A DNA stretch of 64,000 nucleotides from Pseudomonas abietaniphila (GCF_039697315.1 NZ_CP155619.1:2666001-2730000); one strand, 5' to 3'; positions 44,572 to 53,647 are shown, numbered from the stretch's first letter. The notes: generated by a model not told the origin, from the letters alone. A program made the numbers and translations.

Positions 44572-45375
44572 CTAGCGCACCACCCCTTCTTCAATCAACA
44601 ACTTCAAGATCGCCGCAGCGCCTTCCTGAGGGCTGACCCCCTTAAGCACCTGACCGCCGCCACCGCTGGCCTTCGCCGTCGCAGCCTTCATGCGATCCGC
44701 ACCGCTTTTGGCCTTGATGACCTTCAGGCGTTTCGGGCGAGGTTTGGCGGGGCTGAGTTCGGCACCTGTGAATAACTCGTCGATGACGACGTCGATCTGC
44801 TCGACATCCAGCACGCCCCGTTGGGCGGGACCGTACGCGCTTTGGCGGGGTTTGGGCGCTGCGTTATCCACAGTGGCGAGAAAGGGCAATCTCACCTTGA
44901 GGCGACGACGCTGGCCACGGGGCAGCGCTTGCAGCACCTGAGCGGTGCCGTTGCTCATGGATTCGACCTCGGCCATGCCCACGACGAGCGGCCAACCGAG
45001 CTTTTCAGCCAGTAGATAAGGCAGCATGCCGGAACCTTCGCCGGTTTCGGCCTGACTGCCCGCAAGCACCAACTGAACACCGGATTCACGGATGTAATCG
45101 GTCAATCCCGGCAGCGCATCGGCGCCTTCAGGCTGTTCCAAGACGTGTAGTTCACTCAGGCCCATGCCGAGATACGCCCGCAGTGCAGGCTCTTCGGCGT
45201 TGCCCGCGTGCAACACGTGCAAGTTATCCCCAGCCAGTTGAAGGCCAAGCTCCACAGCACGCGCGTCTTGCTCGGCGCGACGCGGACGACCGGATGTTGG
45301 ATGCGCGCCGATGGAAACCAGGCTGATGACGTGCAGCGCGCTTTTATCCACAGGTGTGTTGTTGTCAGGCTGCAT
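44572..45375 (-). CDS. electron transfer flavoprotein beta-type subunit (dimethylglycine pathway)
   Basis: 267 residues, ETF beta/FixA-type fold: ALHVISLVSIGAHPTSGRPR at the start, EQDARAVELGLQL, and VQLVLAGSQAETGEGSGMLP with the typical AMP-binding loop. The C-terminal part (SPQEGAAAILKLLIEEGVV) ends like other ETF beta subunits. It pairs with the alpha subunit, whose stop codon overlaps its start by 11 bases. It would accept electrons from DgcAB. It is more divergent than general EtfB and matches the PA5401 position in P. aeruginosa. It contains two perfect DnaA boxes (44864-44872, 45344-45352). Confidence 0.85.
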   Translation of the reverse strand: MQPDNNTPVDKSALHVISLVSIGAHPTSGRPRRAEQDARAVELGLQLAGDNLHVLHAGNAEEPALRAYLGMGLSELHVLEQPEGADALPGLTDYIRESGVQLVLAGSQAETGEGSGMLPYLLAEKLGWPLVVGMAEVESMSNGTAQVLQALPRGQRRRLKVRLPFLATVDNAAPKPRQSAYGPAQRGVLDVEQIDVVIDELFTGAELSPAKPRPKRLKVIKAKSGADRMKAATAKASGGGGQVLKGVSPQEGAAAILKLLIEEGVVR

Positions 45376-46585
45376 CGCGTTTTGCCTCGTTCCGGTAAGC
45401 CTCGACGGCCTCAATCAGGGCGTTGAGCACGTCGGCGCTCTCGCCAATGACTGACAAATCAGCACGTTTGATCATGTCGCAGGTCGGGTCGAGGTTAATC
45501 GCCACGACTTTGTCGCAGGCCCCGATACCCTGTAAATGCTGGATCGCGCCCGAGATACCCACAGCCACGTAAACACGCGCAGTGACCCAGGTACCAGACG
45601 CACCGACCTGGCGATCACGGGTCATGAACCCATCGTCCACGGCCACGCGGGATGCGCCCTCCGTAGCGCCCAGCGCTGCGGCGGTGCGGTGGAAAAGCGC
45701 CCAGTCCTTCACGCCGTTGCCGCCGGAGAAAATGAATTCTGCTTCCGCCATGGGGATAAGTGCCGGGTCGACGGCCACGGCCCCAAGGTCTTCGATCCGG
45801 GCGATGCTGCGCGCGATGGTTGTGGACAACTCAACCGGCAGCGCTTCATGACGTGTTTCGCTGACGGGTTCGGCACACTCTGCAGCGGCCAGAATCAAGC
45901 GCGAGACAGGACGCGAAAGGTCTTCACGCCCAGCGCCTGCACGGCCAGTGCTGCGTTCGTCCTTGACCTGCCAGACGCGCGTTGCAGGGCGCTCACCCAG
46001 GCTCGCCGCGAAACGGCGGCCCAGTTCACCGCCACCGCTGCGGCTGTCAGGCAGCAACCAATGGCGTGGGTCGAACTGGTTATCCACAGCCCGCAGACCT
46101 TGCACCCGTTGCTCGGGCGAATAACCGTTGAATTCACTGCCTTCCAGCACCAGCAGACGGTCCACGCCTGCCGTCTCGAAAGTGCTTTCTTTATGCTCGC
46201 CGAAGACCACGGCCAGCACAGCACCGTCCTTGCCGGCCAGGCTGTGAGCCAGGCCAAGCAGGTCGCGATCGTGGCTGCTCAGGCGACCGCCAACCATGTC
46301 CGGAACTACCGCGATGTAGAAAGTCGGCTCGGCGACTTGATGCAGTGGCAGCTGGACCTCCACAGACGCGGAGCGTTTGACGGCCCCACCCTGCTGCGCC
46401 CCGCTACGGTCGATGCGCTTGATGCCGTTCGGCCCGATGAAGCCAATCCCGTGGACGTTTTTGCGGATGACGCCGTTAGGCCCCATCCAACTGGCTTGTG
46501 TCGGCTGCATGGCCGCGTGCAAAGGATGCAGGCGGTTGCGGGCGATCCACTCGGCACGAGGGTCGCGGCGGATAATGTCGCTCAT
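45365..46585 (-). CDS. etfA: electron transfer flavoprotein alpha subunit (dimethylglycine pathway)
   Basis: 406 residues, longer than the usual 310 because of an N-terminal extension with repeats (WMGPNGVIRKNVHGIGFIGP). The C-terminal FAD domain is clear: VGASGTWVTARVYVAVGISG, AIQHLQGI, VVAINLDPTCDMIKRADLSV. It forms the ETF that takes electrons from the dimethylglycine dehydrogenase. Position equals PA5400. It overlaps dgcB by one base at its start and etfB at its end, so the four genes form one leftward operon. A DnaA box (46080-46088) lies within it. Confidence 0.9.
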   Translation of the reverse strand: MSDIIRRDPRAEWIARNRLHPLHAAMQPTQASWMGPNGVIRKNVHGIGFIGPNGIKRIDRSGAQQGGAVKRSASVEVQLPLHQVAEPTFYIAVVPDMVGGRLSSHDRDLLGLAHSLAGKDGAVLAVVFGEHKESTFETAGVDRLLVLEGSEFNGYSPEQRVQGLRAVDNQFDPRHWLLPDSRSGGGELGRRFAASLGERPATRVWQVKDERSTGRAGAGREDLSRPVSRLILAAAECAEPVSETRHEALPVELSTTIARSIARIEDLGAVAVDPALIPMAEAEFIFSGGNGVKDWALFHRTAAALGATEGASRVAVDDGFMTRDRQVGASGTWVTARVYVAVGISGAIQHLQGIGACDKVVAINLDPTCDMIKRADLSVIGESADVLNALIEAVEAYRNEAKRDAA

Positions 46586-48531
46586 CAGTGCGCCTCCGCA
46601 GGTTCACGTTTGACAGGGACCGGCTTTGCAGGCGCTGCGTCTTCAAGCAACGCATCGGCGACCAGTTCGGCGATGTCCTTGATCATCGGGCGCGGCTCGA
46701 CCACACCTTCAAGCATCGCGGTGCATTGTGGGCAACCGACGGCGACCAGTTCGGCGCCGGTTTCACGGATGTCTTCCATGCGCATGTCAGGGATACGTTG
46801 CTTGCCAGGGATGTCGGTGATCGGCGCGCCGCCACCACCGCCGCAGCAGCGGGAGCGGAAACCGGACCGCTGCATTTCCTTGACCTCGATGCCCAGCGCC
46901 TTGAGCACATCACGCGGCGCTTCGTACTCGCCATTGTAACGGCCCAGGTAGCACGGATCGTGATAGGTCACGCTGGAGCCCTTGTGTTGGCCGAGATTCA
47001 GCGCGTTGTCGCCGATCAGCTCAGCCATGTAGGTGCTGTGGTGCTGCACGAGGTAATTGCCATCGAAAGCGCCGTATTCGTTTTTCAGCACGTGGAAGCT
47101 GTGCGGATCGCAGGTGACGATGCGTTTGAAGCTGTACTTGCTCAGGGTCTGAATGTTGCGTTTGGCAAGCATCTGGAATGTCGCTTCGTCGCCCAGACGA
47201 CGAGCCACGTCACCGCTGTCGCGCTCTTCGAGCCCAAGCACGGCGAAATCGACCTTGGCGGCTTTCAGGACTTTGACGAAAGCGCGTAGCGTGCGCTGGT
47301 TACGCATGTCGAAGGCACCGTCGCCGACCCAGAACAGCACGTCAGCCGTCTTCTTCTCACTCATGACGCTGAGGTTAAGGTCTGCCGCCCAGTTCATCCG
47401 GCCGCCCGGCGCGAAACCGCCCGGGTTATCGGTGGCGATGAGGTTTTCCAGCACTTCGGCGCCCTTGTTCGGGGTCGCGCCTTTTTCAAGCGTGAGGTGA
47501 CGACGCATGTCGACGATGGCGTCCACGTGCTCGATCATCATCGGGCACTCTTCCACACAAGCGCGGCAGGTGGTGCAGGACCACAGGGTTTCGGCATCGA
47601 CCAGACCGTTGACGATCGGTTGATGGGGGTTGCCGCCGTGTTCGCCGATGGGCTTGCCAGGGTAAGGACTGCCTGCGAAGTTGGCGTCAGTGCCGCCCGC
47701 CAGACCGACGACCATGTCCTGAATCAGTTTTTTCGGGTTCAGCGGCTGGCCTGCAGCATAGGCCGGGCACGCGGCTTCGCATTTGCCGCACTGCACACAG
47801 GCGTCGAAGCCCAGCAACTGGTTCCAGGTGAAATCCTTGGGTTTTTCCACGCCCAGCGGCGCAGTCGGGTCGGTCAGGTCCAGCGGCTTGAGGCCGGTGG
47901 AGCGACCACCGCCAAAACGTTCGGCGCGACGGTGCCAGGCCAGGTGCAGCGCGCCGGCGAAGGCGTGTTTCATCGGGCCGCCCCAGGTCATGCCGAAGAA
48001 CAGCTCGGAAACGCCCCACAGCACGCCGATCCCCAGAATCACCGCCAGCAACCAGCCACCGAAGTTTTCCGGCAGGATGCCAGCAACCGGCAAGGTCACC
48101 AGAAAGAAGGAAGCGGAGAACGCCAGCAGGCTTTTCGGCAACCGCATCCACGGGCCTTTCGACAGGCGCGACGGCGGGTTGCGACGGCGCAGGTAAACGA
48201 AGATCGCCCCGACGAACATCACCGCCGACATCAGCAGCAACGCGTAACCGAGAATGCGGTTATGCAGGCCGAAACCATGGACCAGAATCGCCAGAATGAT
48301 CGACGCGACTGCGCCACCCGCGGTCGCGACGTGGGTGTTGGCGATGTATTTGTCCCGCGCCACCACATGGTGCAGATCGACCATGTAACGTTTGGGCATC
48401 GCCAGCAGGCCGCCCAGCAGATCGACCTTGGACGCACGACCGTTGCGCCACATGGCCACCCGCCGCAAAGCACCCAGGACACCGAGGCCGAGGGCTGCGA
48501 ACAGCAGGATTGGAAGAAGGGTGTTCAACAT
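46585..48531 (-). CDS. dgcB: dimethylglycine catabolism protein DgcB, Fe-S oxidoreductase
   Basis: 648 residues. Four or five N-terminal membrane spans (VHGFGLHNRILGYALLLMSA, FFLVTLPVAGILPENFGGWL), then two 4Fe-4S motifs (CVQCGKCEAACP and CTTCRACVEECP, near residues 254 and 321), and two C-terminal CCG domains (YHDPCYLGRYNGEY, SRCCGGGGG) of the heterodisulfide-reductase type. With DgcA it converts dimethylglycine to sarcosine and probably hands electrons to the adjacent ETF or the quinone pool. A palindromic repeat separates it from dgcA. Confidence 0.94.
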   Translation of the reverse strand: MLNTLLPILLFAALGLGVLGALRRVAMWRNGRASKVDLLGGLLAMPKRYMVDLHHVVARDKYIANTHVATAGGAVASIILAILVHGFGLHNRILGYALLLMSAVMFVGAIFVYLRRRNPPSRLSKGPWMRLPKSLLAFSASFFLVTLPVAGILPENFGGWLLAVILGIGVLWGVSELFFGMTWGGPMKHAFAGALHLAWHRRAERFGGGRSTGLKPLDLTDPTAPLGVEKPKDFTWNQLLGFDACVQCGKCEAACPAYAAGQPLNPKKLIQDMVVGLAGGTDANFAGSPYPGKPIGEHGGNPHQPIVNGLVDAETLWSCTTCRACVEECPMMIEHVDAIVDMRRHLTLEKGATPNKGAEVLENLIATDNPGGFAPGGRMNWAADLNLSVMSEKKTADVLFWVGDGAFDMRNQRTLRAFVKVLKAAKVDFAVLGLEERDSGDVARRLGDEATFQMLAKRNIQTLSKYSFKRIVTCDPHSFHVLKNEYGAFDGNYLVQHHSTYMAELIGDNALNLGQHKGSSVTYHDPCYLGRYNGEYEAPRDVLKALGIEVKEMQRSGFRSRCCGGGGGAPITDIPGKQRIPDMRMEDIRETGAELVAVGCPQCTAMLEGVVEPRPMIKDIAELVADALLEDAAPAKPVPVKREPAEAH

Positions 48532-48584
48532 GTGGAGCTCCCAAAGACCGGGGGTCTTGCAGGTCGAGATGCCTTACTCGTTCC

Positions 48585-48676
48585 CTGTGGGAGTGAGCTT
48601 GCTCACGAATGCAATCTGTCAGGCGACATGGATGTCGACTGACTCACCGCTTTCGCGAGCAAGCTCGCTCCCACAG
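48585..48676. repeat. REP-type palindrome pair, AGCTTGCTCGCGA family
   Basis: CTGTGGGAGTGAGCTTGCTC mirrored by CGCGAGCAAGCTCGCTCCCA. It lies within the dgc operon between dgcA and dgcB. Confidence 0.87.
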
Positions 48677-48692
48677 GGTTATGTGCAAGCCG

Positions 48693-50753
48693 TCAGAAGT
48701 CTTTACACAGTCTGAGTGCGTCATAAATGGCCGCATGCGTATTACGCTGCGCCACGCAGTCACCGATGCGGAACAGCAGGTAGCCATCGCCGGGTTGGCT
48801 CAACGACGGTTGAGGCTGGATCGCGAACAAGGCGTCGATGTCGATCTGGCCCTTGTTGCGCGAGCCTTCCTTCAAGCCGTAATACAGCTCTTCGTCAGGA
48901 CGCACGCCGTTCTCGATCACTACTTGATCGACCACCCGCTCCTCTTTGGCGCCGGTGTACTCGTTCTCCAGCACCGCCACCAGCTTGTCGCCTTCGCGGT
49001 AGACCTTCTCCAGCATCATGTCGCCGGTCATGATCACTTCTTTCGGGTACATGCTGCGGTAGTAGGTCGGGAACGACGTACCGCCGATGGCCACGCCCGG
49101 CTTGATGTCGTCGGTGACGATCTCGACCTGACTGCCTTTGTCCGCCATGAAGTCGGCCACCGACATCCCGGTGAATTCGCAGATGGTGTCGTAGACCAGC
49201 ACGTTCTTGCCCGGCGCCACCTTGCCGTCGAGCACGTCCCAACTGCTGACCACCAGACCTTCGGCGGCGCCCCAGTGTTCGTTCTGCTCGAGGAACGGAT
49301 GACCGCCGACGGCCAGCACCACCACATCCGGACGCAAGTCCATGATGGTCGGGATGTCAGCCGCCGTGCCCAGACGCAGATCGACCTTCAGGCGCGCCAG
49401 CTCCAGCTGATACCAGCGCGTGATACCGGCGATCTGATCACGTTGCGGCGCCTTGGACGCCGTCACGATCTGCCCACCGATGAAATCTTTCTTCTCGAAC
49501 AGCGTCACGTCATGGCCCCGTTCGGCCGACACACGCGCAGCTTCCATCCCCGCAGGGCCAGCACCGACGATCACCACTTTGCGCTTCACGCCGGTGGTTT
49601 TCTCGATGATGTGCGGCACGCCCATGTATTCACGAGACGTCGCGGCGTTCTGGATGCACAACACGTCCAGGCCCTGGTACTGACGGTCGATGCAGTAGTT
49701 GGCGCCGACACACTGACGGATCTGGTCAACCTGGCCCATCTTGATCTTGGCGATCAGGTGCGGGTCAGCGATGTGCGCGCGGGTCATGCCGACCATGTCG
49801 ACGTAACCGCCTTCCAGAATGCGCGTTGCCTGGTTCGGGTCCTTGATGTTCTGCGCGTGCAGAACGGGTGCCTTGACCACTTCCTTGATACCGGCCGCCA
49901 GGTGCAGGAACGGCTCCGGTGGGTAACTCATGTTGGGGATGACGTTGGCCAGGGTGTTGTGCGTGTCGCAACCCGAACCCACCACACCGATGAAATCGAT
50001 CATGCCGGTCTGGTCGTAATACTTGGCGATCTCTTTCATGTCTTCATGACTGAGACCGTCCGGGTGGAATTCGTCACCGCAGATACGCAGACCGACGCAG
50101 AAGTCCGGACCGACTTCTTTACGCACGGCCTTGATCACTTCCAGACCAAAACGCATGCGGTTCTCGAAGCTGCCGCCCCACTCGTCAGTACGCTTGTTGA
50201 CGCGCGGGCTCCAGAACTGGTCGATCATGTGCTGGTGCACCGCCGACAGCTCCACGCCGTCCAGGCCACCGGCCTTGGCACGTGCCGCTGCGCTTGCGTA
50301 ATTGCCGATCACGCGCCAGATTTCTTCCGGCTCGATGGTCTTGCAGGTTGCGCGGTGCACGGGCTCACGGATGCCCGATGGCGACATCAGCGTCGGCCAG
50401 TGATCGCCGTCCCAACGGGAGCGACGGCCCATGTGGGTAATCTGGATCATGATCTTGGCGCCGTGCTTGTGCATGGCGTCGGCGAGATTCTGGAAGTGCG
50501 GGATGATCTTGTCGGTCGCCAGGTTGACCGACTTCCACCAGCCTTGCGGGCTGTCGATCGCAACGCTTGAGGAGCCGCCACAAATGGCCAGACCGATGCC
50601 GCCCTTGGCTTTCTCCTCGTAGTACTTCACGTAACGGTCAGTGGTCATGCCGCCATCAGTGGCATAGACCTCGGCGTGCGCGGTACTGAGGACGCGGTTG
50701 CGGATGGTGAGTTTGCCGATCTGGATCGGCTGAAACATTGCTTCGAAAGCCAT
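48693..50753 (-). CDS. dgcA: dimethylglycine dehydrogenase DgcA
   Basis: 686 residues of the trimethylamine-dehydrogenase type: N-terminal old-yellow-enzyme FMN barrel (LFQPIQIGKLTIRNRVLSTA-like start, RSRWDGDHWPTLMSPS, GLDGVELSAVHQHMIDQFWS), a 4Fe-4S cysteine set (CVGANYCIDRQ, CIQNAATSRE near residues 345-370) and a C-terminal FAD/NAD domain (VVIVGAGPAGMEAARVSAER). It oxidises dimethylglycine to sarcosine, releasing formaldehyde. ATG 50753 starts 15 bases behind the DUF5943 gene. Confidence 0.95.
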   Translation of the reverse strand: MAFEAMFQPIQIGKLTIRNRVLSTAHAEVYATDGGMTTDRYVKYYEEKAKGGIGLAICGGSSSVAIDSPQGWWKSVNLATDKIIPHFQNLADAMHKHGAKIMIQITHMGRRSRWDGDHWPTLMSPSGIREPVHRATCKTIEPEEIWRVIGNYASAAARAKAGGLDGVELSAVHQHMIDQFWSPRVNKRTDEWGGSFENRMRFGLEVIKAVRKEVGPDFCVGLRICGDEFHPDGLSHEDMKEIAKYYDQTGMIDFIGVVGSGCDTHNTLANVIPNMSYPPEPFLHLAAGIKEVVKAPVLHAQNIKDPNQATRILEGGYVDMVGMTRAHIADPHLIAKIKMGQVDQIRQCVGANYCIDRQYQGLDVLCIQNAATSREYMGVPHIIEKTTGVKRKVVIVGAGPAGMEAARVSAERGHDVTLFEKKDFIGGQIVTASKAPQRDQIAGITRWYQLELARLKVDLRLGTAADIPTIMDLRPDVVVLAVGGHPFLEQNEHWGAAEGLVVSSWDVLDGKVAPGKNVLVYDTICEFTGMSVADFMADKGSQVEIVTDDIKPGVAIGGTSFPTYYRSMYPKEVIMTGDMMLEKVYREGDKLVAVLENEYTGAKEERVVDQVVIENGVRPDEELYYGLKEGSRNKGQIDIDALFAIQPQPSLSQPGDGYLLFRIGDCVAQRNTHAAIYDALRLCKDF

Positions 50754-50768
50754 GGCAGGGTCCTCGGC

Positions 50769-51299
50769 TTACAACGGTTTTACGACAAACAGGCCATCTT
50801 CGTGGCCTTCTTCCGAACCGCCGTAAACCTGCTCGGCCACGGTGCGAACGGCACTGCCTTTGGCAGCGAGAATCTGGTCCATGGCGCCAGCGAACCAGCC
50901 GGTGAACATGTAATCGACCTTGCGACCCACCTTGCCGTACACGTACACGAACGCGGAATGCTCAAGCTTGACGCTGGCGGTGCCTTTATCGAGGTCGATT
51001 TCCTGAATCTTGAACAAGCCCCAGCCGCGCTGCGACAGACGGTTCATGTAGTGCTCGAAGACCGCGACGCCTTCGATGCCATGGCATTCGGCTTCTTTCT
51101 CGCACCAGTGCCAGGCGGACTTGTAACCGGCCTTGTAGAGAATCTCGGCATAGGCTTCAGCGCCCAGCACTTCCTCGATGCCCATGTGGTTATTGACGAA
51201 GAAGTGACGCGGCACGTACAGCATTGGCAGGGCGTCGGACGTCCAGACACCGGTTTCGCTGTCGACTTCGATTGGCAATTGCGGGGCGATCTTGGCCAT
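50769..51299 (-). CDS. DUF5943 protein of the dimethylglycine operon
   Basis: 176 residues, cytoplasmic, with a 4-vinyl-reductase (V4R)-like small-molecule-binding fold suggested by the C-terminal CHGIEGVAVFEHYMNRLSQR region and DYMFTGWFAGAMDQIL. It lies between the dipeptidase-like gene and dgcA, the same order as PA5397 in P. aeruginosa. Its role is not known; tight linkage to dgcAB suggests a part in betaine or dimethylglycine use. ATG follows GGAGTTAAGTTTCC. Confidence 0.87.
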   Translation of the reverse strand: MAKIAPQLPIEVDSETGVWTSDALPMLYVPRHFFVNNHMGIEEVLGAEAYAEILYKAGYKSAWHWCEKEAECHGIEGVAVFEHYMNRLSQRGWGLFKIQEIDLDKGTASVKLEHSAFVYVYGKVGRKVDYMFTGWFAGAMDQILAAKGSAVRTVAEQVYGGSEEGHEDGLFVVKPL

Positions 51300-51383
51300 G
51301 GAAACTTAACTCCAGAAAAATTCAGGTGATGCCCTCTCCGCGAAAGGGAGAGGGAAAAATTCGGTGATGAGCGGCTGTAGGAC

Positions 51384-52361
51384 TTACTCGCCCCAGACGT
51401 CGCCCAAGATGCGGACCCAGTTCTCGCCCATGATCTTGCGTACAACGCGCTCCGAATGGCCGCGTTTGAGCAGGGTTTCGGTCAGGTTCGGGAACTCGCC
51501 GACGGTACGGATACCCAGCGGGTTGATGATCTTGCCGAAGTTGGTCAGGCGACGGGCGTAGCCCTTGTCGTGGGTCAAGTACTCAAAGAACTCCTGGCCA
51601 TGGCCCTGCGTGAAGTCAGTGCCGATACCGATGGCGTCCTCGCCGACGATGTTCATTACGTACTCGATGGCTTCGGCGTAGTCGTCGATGGTCGAATCGA
51701 TGCCTTTGGCCAGGAATGGCGCAAACATGGTCACGCCCACGAAGCCGCCGTGGTCGGCGATGAACTTCAGTTCCGCGTCGGATTTGTTGCGAGGGTGTTC
51801 TTTGAGACCCGAAGGCAGGCAGTGGGAATACGTCACTGGCTTCTTCGATTCGAGGATGACTTCTTCGGAGGTTTTGGAACCGACGTGGGACAGGTCGCAC
51901 ATGATGCCGACGCGGTTCATTTCCGCGACGATTTCACGGCCGAAGCCCGACAGGCCGCCATCACGCTCGTAGCAACCGGTGCCCACGAGGTTCTGGGTGT
52001 TGTAGCACATCTGCACGATGCCCACGCCCAGCTGCTTGAAGATCTCGACGTAGCCGATCTGGTCTTCGAAGGCGTGCGCGTTCTGGAAGCCGAACAGGAT
52101 GCCGGTCTTGCCCAGCTCTTTGGCTTTGCGGATGTCGGCGGTGTTGCGCACCTGAATCACCAGGTCGCTGTTCTCACGGATCAGCTTCTGGCTCGACGCG
52201 ATGCTGTTGACGGTCTGCTGAAAACCTTCCCACACCGAAACAGTGCAGTTGGCCATGGTCAGGCCACCTTTGCGCATGTCCTCGAACAGCTCACGGTTCC
52301 ATTTGGCAATGATCAGCCCGTCAATAACGATGCTGTCGGCGTGCAACTCGGCTGGGCTCAT
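51384..52361 (-). CDS. membrane dipeptidase-family (M19) protein with missing metal ligands
   Basis: 325 residues, amidohydrolase TIM barrel of renal-dipeptidase type. His159 (CDLSHVG), His180 (YSHCLPSG) and Asp249 (GIGTDFTQG) of the metal centre are present. The family motif DGHNDLP reads DGLIIAK here (Leu16, Ile18), and the bridging Glu is replaced by Gln93 in GFQNAHAF. So a normal two-metal site cannot form. It is the first gene of the leftward dgc operon, as PA5396 is in P. aeruginosa. A one-metal enzyme, another substrate, or a non-catalytic role are all open. Confidence 0.88.
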   Translation of the reverse strand: MSPAELHADSIVIDGLIIAKWNRELFEDMRKGGLTMANCTVSVWEGFQQTVNSIASSQKLIRENSDLVIQVRNTADIRKAKELGKTGILFGFQNAHAFEDQIGYVEIFKQLGVGIVQMCYNTQNLVGTGCYERDGGLSGFGREIVAEMNRVGIMCDLSHVGSKTSEEVILESKKPVTYSHCLPSGLKEHPRNKSDAELKFIADHGGFVGVTMFAPFLAKGIDSTIDDYAEAIEYVMNIVGEDAIGIGTDFTQGHGQEFFEYLTHDKGYARRLTNFGKIINPLGIRTVGEFPNLTETLLKRGHSERVVRKIMGENWVRILGDVWGE

Positions 52362-52589
52362 CAGGCTGTCCCCTTTAGGTTAATCGCGCGCCGAAACGTC
52401 TGCCGGCGCTTTGGGGCCAGCATATGCCTGAGGGTCGGAGGAGCCGGGTGCAAAAACGACAGGGGAATTGCCGAAAGCGTCAAGAAACGACAAAGGGCGA
52501 CCGCGAGCGTCTGCCGCCTGTGTTTGATAACTGTTCTTTGGCGCGCGCTTGGGCGAGAATCCGCCGTATCACTGAATCGGGAAGCTCCA

Positions 52590-52994
52590 ATGAAGACGAT
52601 TTTTCTGGCTCTGGCTCTATTCGCGACAGGCGCCCACGCCGCCGCTAACCCCGACGCCACGCCATGCGACGGCGTAGACGAAGACAAACAGACCCTCGAA
52701 TGTTCGGTGTATTCGCGCGACACGGCAGTCAAGTTGCTGGATGAGAACTTTCAGAACCTGCTGGAGCGGGTAAACACGCAGTACGGCGCCAACAAGGCCG
52801 AAGCGAACGACTTGATCGCCAAGCTGAAAACCGCCCAGGACGCCTGGAAGAAACTGCGCGACGCCGATTGCGCCGTTGAAGTCTTCCCGGCCAAACCCGG
52901 CAGCAAGGAATTCAACATCGACCAGAACGACTGCCTGGCGCGCACCAGTGACGAGCGCTCGGAGTACGTGGAAAGCATCATCCAGCCTGAATGA
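52590..52994 (+). CDS. LprI-family (DUF1311) exported protein
   Basis: 134 residues. A signal peptide (MKTIFLALALFATGAHAAAN) precedes a small helical domain with conserved cysteines (PCDGVDEDKQTLECSVYSRD, DADCAVEVF, NDCLARTSDERSEYVESI). The pattern of Q-W-K, C and R residues is that of the LprI/DUF1311 lysozyme-inhibitor-like proteins. Periplasmic. ATG 52590 follows GGGAAGCTCC. The much longer frame from 51456 runs antisense to the dipeptidase gene and is not coding there. Confidence 0.87.
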   Translation: MKTIFLALALFATGAHAAANPDATPCDGVDEDKQTLECSVYSRDTAVKLLDENFQNLLERVNTQYGANKAEANDLIAKLKTAQDAWKKLRDADCAVEVFPAKPGSKEFNIDQNDCLARTSDERSEYVESIIQPE

Positions 52995-53042
52995 CGATCG
53001 AATGCGCTACCCTGATGCCCGTTATCAGCTCAAGGTAGGCAC

Positions 53043-53465
53043 ATGAACATCTGCGGCGTAGAAATCAAAGGCAGCGAAGCGATCTTCGCTGTCGCCACTC
53101 GCGCATCCGGCACCCTCGAACACGTGCCACTGGCGATTAAAAAGATCGCTCTTGAAGACGATGACGAAGCCGTCAATGTCAAAAATTTCGCCACGCAGAT
53201 CACCCGCTTCGTGCGCGAAAACGGCGTCGCCCACATCGCCATCAAAAAACGCAGCAAGAAAGGCGAGTTCGCCGGCGGCCCGACCACCTTCAAGATCGAG
53301 ACGGTTTTCCAGCTGCTGGAGGACTGCGACGTGGTCCTGCTGTCACCGCAGACGATCAATGCCCAGATGAAAAAGCACAATTTCGAACTGCCGGCGGCGC
53401 TGAACAAGTATCAGCATGAGGCGTATAAAGCGGCGTGCTCGGCGTTGATGAAGGGCGTTAAATAG
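53043..53465 (+). CDS. DUF3010 family protein
   Basis: 140 residues, cytoplasmic. Begins MNICGVEIKGSEAIFAVATR, with an RNase-H-like fold expected from the Gly-rich first strand and the later HIAIKKRSKKGEFAGGPTTF block; ends EAYKAACSALMKG. The family is conserved in gammaproteobacteria with no known function. AGGTAGGCAC lies in front of the ATG. It stands alone, 48 bases behind the LprI-like gene. Confidence 0.88.
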   Translation: MNICGVEIKGSEAIFAVATRASGTLEHVPLAIKKIALEDDDEAVNVKNFATQITRFVRENGVAHIAIKKRSKKGEFAGGPTTFKIETVFQLLEDCDVVLLSPQTINAQMKKHNFELPAALNKYQHEAYKAACSALMKGVK

Positions 53466-53530
53466 CCGTCTTTGCGCAAGGACTGACGTGCTGACACGCA
53501 AAAAGATTGCACGGTGGTAGCCGACACAAT

Positions 53531-53639
53531 GATCGTTCCCACGCTCCGCGTGGGAATGCAGCACTGGACGCTCCGCGTCCGCTGTTGAGGGACGCAGAGC
53601 GTCCACAAAGGCGTTACCACACGGAGGGTGGGAACGATC
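53531..53639. repeat. long dispersed repeat (GATCGTTCCCACGCT family)
   Basis: Second copy of the element at 24939-25046, with the same outer ends GATCGTTCCC / GGGAACGATC and inner GGACGCTCCGCGTCC / GGACGCAGAGCGTCC. It lies in the gap between converging DUF3010 and cdhR. Confidence 0.75.
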
Positions 53640-53647
53640 AGTTTCGG

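Noticed and set aside
51456..52589. Upstream part of a 512-codon plus-strand frame
   Set aside because: It is the antisense shadow of the dipeptidase homologue; only the part from ATG 52590, with signal peptide and LprI pattern, is a gene.
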